A stretch of DNA of 64,000 bases from Rhizobium leguminosarum (lineage in GTDB: Bacteria; Pseudomonadota; Alphaproteobacteria; Rhizobiales; Rhizobiaceae): contig NZ_MZMU01000025.1 of the NCBI RefSeq assembly GCF_004123835.1, positions 62,001-126,000 on the forward strand. The letters run 5' to 3'. Below the pieces are notes generated by a model that was not told the origin of the DNA, ran no database searches, and was given only the letters and a program-made list of their open reading frames with translations. Below, one piece after another: positions 58,221 to 64,000 of the stretch (the first letter of the stretch is position 1; each line of letters opens with the position of its first letter). Both the position numbers and the translations under genes were made by a program.

Positions 58221-58916
58221 TCAGCGTTTGGCGCCGGCAAGCGGCAGCCAGGAATGAACTTTGAATGGGGCGCCGCGCGTCTCCTCGGTGAAGACGGCAA
58301 GGCCGGAAATCAAAAGCGGCCGTCCGGTGAAATCGGCAAACCGCTCGGTCAGGATCGCTTTCATCACCTCGGCGCGTGTCTCGGGCACCTGGCCGCTCAG
58401 CGTCATGTGAAAGCCGAAATCCTCCATGACGTAAGGATAACCCCAGCGCTGCAGATGGGCGCGTTGGCTGTCGCTGAGCTTCTCCGGGTTGCGCCGCGCC
58501 ATATCGGCCCCGGAAAGCGCTGCGCGGAACGGTTCGAATGACCTTACCACCTTCGCGGCGAAATCCTGAAGAGGTTGATGAAGAGAACCAGGAACGAGGG
58601 CAAAAAAACGGCCGAGCTGGCCAAGCACAAGTTCAGGAATCTCGAAGGCTTGGGTGCGCTGGGCAAAATCCTCGGCAACGGTCATGAGATCCCTCTCGGT
58701 GACGGAGGAGGCAAGCGAAAACGGCGCCTTGATCGTGGCGTGAAAGCCGTAGCGGCGGGGGTCGGCGGTCAGCTCGCGCTGTTCAGCAGCACCCAGCTGC
58801 TCATGGTCCGGTGCAGGATAGGTCTCGCCGGTGAAGGCATTGCGGCCGAGCCAGAGCGAGGCCGCGCCGGTCAGGGGATCATCCTTCGGCGGCGAGAAAT
58901 AGAGAGCGTAGCGCAA
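58221..58916 (-). CDS. DUF1045 2H-phosphoesterase-type protein of phosphonate operons (TTG start)
   Basis: 231 residues when started at TTG 58916 (LRYALYFSPPKDDPLTG), which has AGGA eight bases upstream; no better start is present. Two HxT motifs of the 2H phosphoesterase superfamily are seen: HATIKAP and HMTLSG. Proteins of this type occur in phn operons. In E. coli the cyclic ribose phosphate made by C-P lyase is opened by PhnP, which I do not see here, so this protein may do that step; this is inference. Confidence 0.85.
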   Translation of the reverse strand: MRYALYFSPPKDDPLTGAASLWLGRNAFTGETYPAPDHEQLGAAEQRELTADPRRYGFHATIKAPFSLASSVTERDLMTVAEDFAQRTQAFEIPELVLGQLGRFFALVPGSLHQPLQDFAAKVVRSFEPFRAALSGADMARRNPEKLSDSQRAHLQRWGYPYVMEDFGFHMTLSGQVPETRAEVMKAILTERFADFTGRPLLISGLAVFTEETRGAPFKVHSWLPLAGAKR

Positions 58917-59035
58917 GGCTTTTATCCTGGGGATCGTCCAAACGGGGAGGGCACAGTGCAGTGATTTGGCGGCGAACCGCAAGCAGGCTCCCGGCTAAAA
59001 GATTTCCGTGACAGAATGATGATGGCGTCAATTCG

Positions 59036-60388
59036 TCAGTGGCCCTTTTTTCCCATCACGCGCGAACGCAGCGCATTCGAGAGATTGTCGAAGGCGAAGA
59101 CCACGAGGAGGATCAGCAGGACCATATAGGCGACTTTGTCCCAGTCCGAATTGGTCTTCATGGATTCGAGCAGCTTGAGGCCAATGCCGCCCGCACCGAC
59201 GGCGCCGATGACGGTCGCCGAGCGGGTATTCGATTCCCAGAAATAGAGCGATTGCGAGATGAACACCGGCAGGACCTGGGGGATGACGCCGTAGCGTTGG
59301 ACGGCCACCGGTGCCGCACCGACCGATTTCACGCCCTCACGCTGCTTATCGTCGATGTTCTCAAGCGCTTCGGCATAGACCTTTCCGAGCGCGCCGGTAT
59401 CGGTGAAGAAGATCGCTGCGATGCCCGGAAGCGGCCCTGGGCCGAAGGCACGGGTGAAGAACAACGCCCAGATCAGCATGTCGATCGAGCGCAGGAAGTC
59501 GAAGAGCCGCTTCGTGGCCCAGTTCGCAGCGCGGCTCCGCGTGATGTTGCGCGCGGCGATGAAGGCAAGCGGGAAAGCGACCAGCGTGCCGAAGAGCGTA
59601 CCGACAAAGGCCATGACCAGCGTCTGCATCAACTTCGACAGGATGTCGCCATGCTGCCAGCTTGCGTTGTTCAGGAAGTTGTCCAATGCCAGCGAGGCAT
59701 TGGACTGGTTGGGATCGAGCCGTTCGCCGGAGAACATCAGGCCGACCACCTCAAGCAGGTTGCGGCCCCAGAAGGGCGACTGCGTATCGAAGAAGAAGTT
59801 CGCCCAGCCGAGAAAGCGGCGCTGGACATAGACTTGGCTGGTACGGATTTCCGCTTGTCCCGCGAAGCCGTAATAGACGATCACCTTGTTGTCGTCCTGC
59901 TCCATCTGGGAAGGCGCATCGGCCGGCAGGGAGGCACGATCGCGGGTGACGGTCACGGGATAGAGCTTGCCGCCGATATAGACGTCGACGCGGCTCGGCG
60001 TCACTTCCATGCGGTTGTCGTCGCCACCGAAGGTGACGGTGTATCCGCTGCCATCGGCATTGGGCTTCAGCCAGTTGATATCGGCGCCCTCGGGATATTG
60101 GCGGCGGCTCGTCCATTGGGGGACGACCTGATCGTTCTGGAAACGCAGGCGCGGCTGGGCGCGCCAGGAATACCAGTCCTGGACATAGATTGCAGCACGG
60201 TCCCAGTTGCCGTTCACAAAGGTGGGAATGACGTTGAAGAAGGCGAAGCAGAAGGCAAGGTAAACGAAAACCGCAGCTGAAATGAGGAGCAGACCCCAGC
60301 GCTGCATGAAGCTGCGATGGAAGACGTCCGGATAGGCGGAAAGCAGTCGTTCGCGCTCGGCGGCGTTGATGGTCGGAACCGAGGACAT
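59036..60388 (-). CDS. phnE: Phosphonate ABC transporter permease PhnE (second)
   Basis: Inner-membrane permease of 450 residues, longer than PhnE1 because of a large periplasmic insertion (about residues 60-240, with Trp/Tyr-rich sequence) after the first transmembrane helix. The C-terminal half has the permease EAA-type loop (ALENIDDKQREGVKSVGA) and about five helices. ATG 60388 shares one base with the phnE1 stop (TGATG), so translation is coupled. Forms the channel with PhnE1, PhnC being the ATPase. Confidence 0.93.
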   Translation of the reverse strand: MSSVPTINAAERERLLSAYPDVFHRSFMQRWGLLLISAAVFVYLAFCFAFFNVIPTFVNGNWDRAAIYVQDWYSWRAQPRLRFQNDQVVPQWTSRRQYPEGADINWLKPNADGSGYTVTFGGDDNRMEVTPSRVDVYIGGKLYPVTVTRDRASLPADAPSQMEQDDNKVIVYYGFAGQAEIRTSQVYVQRRFLGWANFFFDTQSPFWGRNLLEVVGLMFSGERLDPNQSNASLALDNFLNNASWQHGDILSKLMQTLVMAFVGTLFGTLVAFPLAFIAARNITRSRAANWATKRLFDFLRSIDMLIWALFFTRAFGPGPLPGIAAIFFTDTGALGKVYAEALENIDDKQREGVKSVGAAPVAVQRYGVIPQVLPVFISQSLYFWESNTRSATVIGAVGAGGIGLKLLESMKTNSDWDKVAYMVLLILLVVFAFDNLSNALRSRVMGKKGH

Positions 60389-61368
60389 CAGGCTGCTCCC
60401 TGTCCGAATTCGAAGGACTGCTTGCCGATCAGCCGGCGGCGCAGCCAGGCGGAGAATTGGTCGACGCAAATGACGGTGATCAGCAGCAGGATGATGATCG
60501 CATAGGTCTTGGCAGCATGGTCGCGTCCGATCGACAGGCTGAAGACCTCGCCTATGCCGCCGCCGCCGACGGCGCCGATAATAGTCGAGGCGCGCACGTT
60601 GATCTCGGTCCGCAGCAGCGTGTAGGAGACGAAGTTCGGCAACACCTGCGGCAGGATCGCGAAGCGTACGCGCTCCAGCCAGCTGGCGCCGGCGGCGCGC
60701 AGGCCTTCATCCGGCTTCATGTCAGCATTCTCGACGACTTCGAAGAACAGCTTCCCAAGCGCGCCGACAGTATGGACCCATACCGCGATGATCGCCGAAA
60801 TCGGTCCGATCGACAGGATCGCGGCGAGAAGACCGGCGACGACGATCTCCGGGAAGGCGCGCATGATTTCCATGATGCGCCGCACGACCCAGCGCGTCAC
60901 GCCTGCACCGACCAGATTGGTAGAAGCGAAAAAGCAAAGCAAGAACGCGCCGCTCGCACCGAGAATGGTGGAGACGATGGCGATGTTGAGCGTTATCGCG
61001 AGCTGGTAGAAGAAATTCGGGATGTAGAAACTATCGGTGATCCAGACGCGGTCGCTTGTATAGTCGTACTTGATCGAACCGTCGGAGAAGGGCGACGGTA
61101 GGTCGAACATGGCGCGGAAGATCTCCAGCGGACTGTCCGGCACGAAGCTCTTCATGAAGTCGAAGAGATAGGGAAGGCGCTCGAAGAACTTGCCCGAATT
61201 GGCGCTGTTGGCGAAATCGAGCGAGGCGCAGAGGATGATCAGGAAGACCACGATTGAAACGACGGTATAGATCCGCCGCGTTCGGACTTGGCTCTGATAA
61301 TGATCGAGGATGGTGCGGGAGCTCTCCTGCAATCCGCTCAGAGGGCCCGCGCCGGCCGAGTGCGCCAT
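60388..61368 (-). CDS. phnE: Phosphonate ABC transporter permease PhnE (first)
   Basis: 326-residue inner-membrane permease. About six helices; cytosolic EAA loop ENADMKPDEGLRAAGASW, and LRTEINVRASTIIGAVGGGGIGEVF near the end. It follows phnD after 68 bases that contain a terminator-like hairpin, and precedes the second phnE directly. Two permease genes in one system are usual for rhizobial phosphonate/phosphate transporters. Confidence 0.94.
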   Translation of the reverse strand: MAHSAGAGPLSGLQESSRTILDHYQSQVRTRRIYTVVSIVVFLIILCASLDFANSANSGKFFERLPYLFDFMKSFVPDSPLEIFRAMFDLPSPFSDGSIKYDYTSDRVWITDSFYIPNFFYQLAITLNIAIVSTILGASGAFLLCFFASTNLVGAGVTRWVVRRIMEIMRAFPEIVVAGLLAAILSIGPISAIIAVWVHTVGALGKLFFEVVENADMKPDEGLRAAGASWLERVRFAILPQVLPNFVSYTLLRTEINVRASTIIGAVGGGGIGEVFSLSIGRDHAAKTYAIIILLLITVICVDQFSAWLRRRLIGKQSFEFGQGAA

Positions 61369-61385
61369 ATGTGGCTTCCTTCCTG

Positions 61386-61414
61386 AAAAACGGCGGCATC
61401 ATCATGATGCCGCC
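61386..61414 (-). terminator. Intercistronic terminator-like hairpin between phnD and phnE
   Basis: Ten-bp perfect stem (61392-61401 with 61405-61414) with a three-base loop; minus-strand reading continues G and five T (61390-61386). It lies 22 bases after the phnD stop and 18 bases before the phnE start, inside the operon, so it must be read through part of the time. Confidence 0.8.
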
Positions 61415-61436
61415 GCGAGATTGTTCAGACTGAGGA

Positions 61437-62348
61437 TCAGCCGCCGATAACGGCCTTACGGGCGTCGATGATCGTCTGGTAGAAGCTCTGGTCGACTGGC
61501 GCCCAGTCAACGTAGCCGCCGCCCGTGAACGATTCGAAGCAGCTCTTGTCCTTCTTCGGCAGCTCGGCGAAGTAGGCGGTAACCTTCTTCTGGAGGTCGG
61601 CCGGCAGCTTCTGGGAAACCATCAGCGGACCGTTCGGGATGAGCGGCGACTTCCAGACTTCGACGATATCGTCCATGTCGAGCAGACCCTTGGTGACCAT
61701 CTGGTGCAGATTTCCGGAGGTGTAGCCCTGCGCCCAGTCGCCCTGACCGGAACCGAAGGTGGTACCGACGTCGAACTTCTTATCGAGAACGCCGAGAACG
61801 AGGTTCTCGTGGCCGCCGCCAAAGCCGGTTTCAGAGAAGTACTGCTTGACTGGAGCACCGGTGTCCTTCGGAAGGGCAACGTTAGGAACAAGGTAGCCGG
61901 AGGTAGAGTCCGGATCGGCGAAGCCGAGCTTCTTGCCCTTGGCGTCGGCAAGCGTCTTGATGCCGGAATCCTTGCGGGCAACCATAATCGAGTAGTAGCC
62001 GGTCGAACCGTCGGCCTGCTTGGTGGTGAGAACCGGAGTGACGGCGTTCGGATCCTTGATATAGACCGCGGCGTAAGAGGCGGCGCCCATGACGGCGAGG
62101 TCGATCGTGCCGCCGAGGAGACCCTGAATGACGCCGTTGTAGTTCGGCGACGGGAAGAGCTGGACTTCGGAGACGCCGGTGGCGGCGATCAGGCCCGGCT
62201 TGACGCACTCGGTGCGACGAACCTGGTCGGCTTCGTTTTCACCGCCATCGAGACCGATGCGGAGGACCTTGACGTCCTGGGCAGCGGCATTGCTGGCGAG
62301 GGCGGCGACGGCGATGGTTGCCATCAGGATCTTGCGGAATGCAGACAT
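61437..62348 (-). CDS. phnD: Phosphonate-binding periplasmic protein PhnD
   Basis: Substrate-binding protein of the phosphonate ABC transporter, 303 residues from ATG 62348 with AAGGAG upstream. Signal peptide MSAFRKILMATIAVAALASNAAA (1-23). The mature part starts with VLRIGLDGGENEADQVRR and contains LGFADPDSTSGYLVPN and the GGHENLVLGVL motif seen in PhnD/PhoD-type binding proteins. The usual ligand in this family is 2-aminoethylphosphonate or phosphate; which one cannot be told. Confidence 0.93.
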   Translation of the reverse strand: MSAFRKILMATIAVAALASNAAAQDVKVLRIGLDGGENEADQVRRTECVKPGLIAATGVSEVQLFPSPNYNGVIQGLLGGTIDLAVMGAASYAAVYIKDPNAVTPVLTTKQADGSTGYYSIMVARKDSGIKTLADAKGKKLGFADPDSTSGYLVPNVALPKDTGAPVKQYFSETGFGGGHENLVLGVLDKKFDVGTTFGSGQGDWAQGYTSGNLHQMVTKGLLDMDDIVEVWKSPLIPNGPLMVSQKLPADLQKKVTAYFAELPKKDKSCFESFTGGGYVDWAPVDQSFYQTIIDARKAVIGG

Positions 62349-62421
62349 AGAAGTCTCCTTTTGTGACATGGTTTGTTTGTCAGTTAGTTTTCCGACCGTT
62401 GTCCCGTCGGCCGGAAACGGG

Positions 62422-63267
62422 TCAGTGCACGGCGGCGGCTTTGGCCACCATGCCCGATGAGACGTCCTCGGCGCGGCGCTTGGATTCGAGGCTGGTCGAG
62501 GTCATCGTTTCGTCGATGCCGGCGCCGTCCTTGCCCGTCCCGTAGATTTCCTTCACCGCTACGGCGGTCAGCTGCGAGGGCTGGCCGTCGAAGACGACGC
62601 GGCCGCCGGCCATGCCGACGATGCGCTCACAATAGTTGCGGGCGGTGTCGAGCGTGTGGAGGTTGGTGATGACGGTGATGCCTTCGCGCTCGTTGATGTC
62701 GCGCAGCGCATCCATGACGATCTTGGCATTCAGCGGATCGAGCGAGGCGATCGGCTCGTCGGCGAGAACCATCTTCGGGTTCTGCATCAGCGCGCGGGCG
62801 ATCGCCACGCGCTGCTGCTGGCCGCCGGACAGCGTGCCGGCTGCCTGCAGCGCCGTCTGCTCGATGCCGAGGCGTTCGAGCGCCGCGATGGCATGCACGC
62901 GTTCCTCGCGGGTGAAGATGTTGAGCAGGCTCATAAGCGTCGAGCGGTGGTTGAGGCGGCCGAGCATGACATTGGTCAGGACGTCGAGGCGAGGCACAAG
63001 GTTGAACTGCTGAAAGATCATCGCGCAATCGCGCTGCCAGTTGCGCAACGCCTGGCCGCGAAGCCCCGAGACCTCGACGCCGGCGAAATGAACGGAGCCG
63101 GAGCTCGGCTCCTGAAGGCGGTTGATCATGCGCAGCAGCGTCGACTTGCCGGCGCCGGAGCGGCCGATGATGCCGACCATCTGGCCTTGGGGAATGGCAA
63201 GCGTGACGGAATCGACAGCGAGCTTTTTTCCGAAACGACGTGTGACATTCTTCAGCTCGAACATCAT
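62422..63267 (-). CDS. phnC: Phosphonate ABC transporter ATP-binding protein PhnC
   Basis: 281-residue ABC ATPase. Walker A GRSGAGKSTLLRM, Q-loop FQQFNLVPRLDVL, signature LSGGQQQRVAIARAL, Walker B MVLADEPIASLDP, and the switch His in VITNLHTLDTARNY. The ATG at 63267 follows AAGGGGAG. A possible Pho box lies about 70 bases upstream. First of phnC-D-E-E. Confidence 0.95.
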   Translation of the reverse strand: MMFELKNVTRRFGKKLAVDSVTLAIPQGQMVGIIGRSGAGKSTLLRMINRLQEPSSGSVHFAGVEVSGLRGQALRNWQRDCAMIFQQFNLVPRLDVLTNVMLGRLNHRSTLMSLLNIFTREERVHAIAALERLGIEQTALQAAGTLSGGQQQRVAIARALMQNPKMVLADEPIASLDPLNAKIVMDALRDINEREGITVITNLHTLDTARNYCERIVGMAGGRVVFDGQPSQLTAVAVKEIYGTGKDGAGIDETMTSTSLESKRRAEDVSSGMVAKAAAVH

Positions 63268-63327
63268 GCTCCCCTTATGATCCAGGCCTTGGTCAGCATC
63301 GCATTAGTCCCGCTTGATGAACCCCAC

Positions 63328-63354
63328 ATGTCATATTTGTGTAAGTCCTGTCAC
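63328..63354. promoter_or_regulatory. Possible PhoB (Pho) box before phnC
   Basis: Two TGTCA cores (ATGTCAT 63328-63334 and CTGTCAC 63348-63354), with a weaker GTGTAAG between. The spacing (20 bases between outer cores) is not exact for the classical 11-base repeats. phn transport genes are PhoB-controlled in rhizobia, which makes the place sensible. Confidence 0.35.
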
Positions 63355-63380
63355 AATTCTCCGCCCTTATAATCGGGGGT

Positions 63381-63998
63381 TTAGCCGCCGTATCGGGACA
63401 GGAAATCTTCCGCGTCAAGGTTGCGGAAATGCTCGAGCGCCTGGCGCAGCCGGTCGTGCTCCCAGTCCCACCAGGAAAGCCTGTCCATCCGTTCGCCGAT
63501 CTCTTTCGGAAAGCGCTCGCGGATGAGCTTGGCCGGCACGCCGCCGACGATCGTATAAGGCGCAACGTCCTTAGAGACGACGGCGCCGGCGCCGATCACC
63601 GCGCCGTTTCCGACGTTGACGCCGGGCAGGATGGTCGCCCCGTGACCGATCCAGACGTCGTTGCCGATCGTCACGCGGTTTGCGCGCCGCCAGGCGAAAA
63701 AGTCCGTTTCCATGTCGCCGTCCGGCCAGTAGTCGGCGGCGCGATAGGTGAAATGATGCAGTGTTGCGCGCCAGGTCGGATGGTTGGTGGCGTTGATGCG
63801 CACGGCGGCGGCGATATTGACGAATTTGCTGATCGTCGCACACCAGACGGAGCCATCCTGCATGATGTAGGAATAGTCGCCGAAGCTGGCCTCGCTGATG
63901 CGGCAGCGTTCCGAGACCTCCGTATAGCGCCCGAAGGTGGATTCGCTGACGGATGCCGTCTCATGAAAGTAGGGCTCGATGCCCAGCTTGCGGCTCAT
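63381..63998 (-). CDS. Left-handed beta-helix acetyltransferase of phosphonate clusters
   Basis: 205-residue protein with hexapeptide repeats (VTIGNDVWIGHGATILPGVN, VGNGAVIGAGAVVSKDV) of the chloramphenicol/xenobiotic acetyltransferase type; a group of these (phn_thr-fam) is restricted to phn operons. His in the NHPTWRA stretch is the likely catalytic base. The ATG at 63998 is the last codon in the window, so any upstream gene, probably C-P lyase phnL/phnK, is out of view. Substrate not known; an aminophosphonate is plausible. Confidence 0.88.
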   Translation of the reverse strand: MSRKLGIEPYFHETASVSESTFGRYTEVSERCRISEASFGDYSYIMQDGSVWCATISKFVNIAAAVRINATNHPTWRATLHHFTYRAADYWPDGDMETDFFAWRRANRVTIGNDVWIGHGATILPGVNVGNGAVIGAGAVVSKDVAPYTIVGGVPAKLIRERFPKEIGERMDRLSWWDWEHDRLRQALEHFRNLDAEDFLSRYGG

Positions 63999-64000
63999 GC

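Overview
The window reads as chromosomal DNA of a fast-growing rhizobium, most likely Rhizobium of the etli/leguminosarum clade. This rests on gene content and order (irr beside fabA-fabB-fabI, cycM-kdsB-pheA, a MarR gene beside polA, a phn cluster), on the GC-rich codon use, and on eleven copies of three palindromic intergenic repeat families of the RIME type plus one further palindromic element. Nearly everything is core housekeeping DNA; no prophage, insertion sequence with transposase, integrase, CRISPR array or tRNA was found.

Layout. 1-3.3 kb: the 5' part of irr, divergent from the unsaturated fatty acid genes fabA, fabB, fabI. 3.3-5 kb: a hicA toxin gene broken by a repeat, its intact partner hicB, and an RsmC-like methyltransferase. 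5.2-16.5 kb: a long minus-strand block for translation and RNA metabolism (rimP-nusA-ylxR-infB-rbfA-truB, then rpsO-pnp), with a hydrolase gene inserted; a promoter followed at once by a terminator hairpin heads rimP. 16.6-26.8 kb: an MFS transporter, acetyltransferase, lytic transglycosylase, recR, a MOSC protein, ybaB, dnaX and the SRP RNA, then HIT-nudC, a WYL-type regulator, a small protein and a VOC protein. The last two share an identical operator.

26.9-36 kb: pheA, kdsB, cycM, an AEC carrier, a PfkB kinase, an SH3 protein, a 2-hydroxyacid dehydrogenase, and recF-thiF/moeB-GNAT joined by four-base overlaps. 36.4-46.8 kb: an XRE regulator with its own palindrome, dnaK-dnaJ with a heat-shock-type promoter, a class A penicillin-binding protein with a CtrA-type site upstream, an SH3 protein with an Asp/Arg tail, and an M20 peptidase. 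47-56 kb: an MHYT-PAS-GGDEF-EAL protein, marR, polA and an FtsK translocase without membrane segments. 56-64 kb: a phosphonate cluster on the minus strand (acetyltransferase, phnC, phnD, two phnE, a 2H phosphoesterase, phnM, phnN); the C-P lyase core genes are not in the window and probably lie just past its right end.

The most interesting non-coding signals are: two candidate small RNAs with C-rich hairpin loops (one between marR and polA, where rhizobia are known to carry AbcR/alpha-r15 RNAs; one at 44.1-44.24 kb), an orphan CtrA box plus terminator at 45.2 kb, attenuator-like hairpins before rimP and between phnD and phnE, the hicA gene split by a repeat, and repeats whose outer edge coincides with the stop codon of the upstream gene in four cases. 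All functional statements come from reading motifs; no database search was possible.
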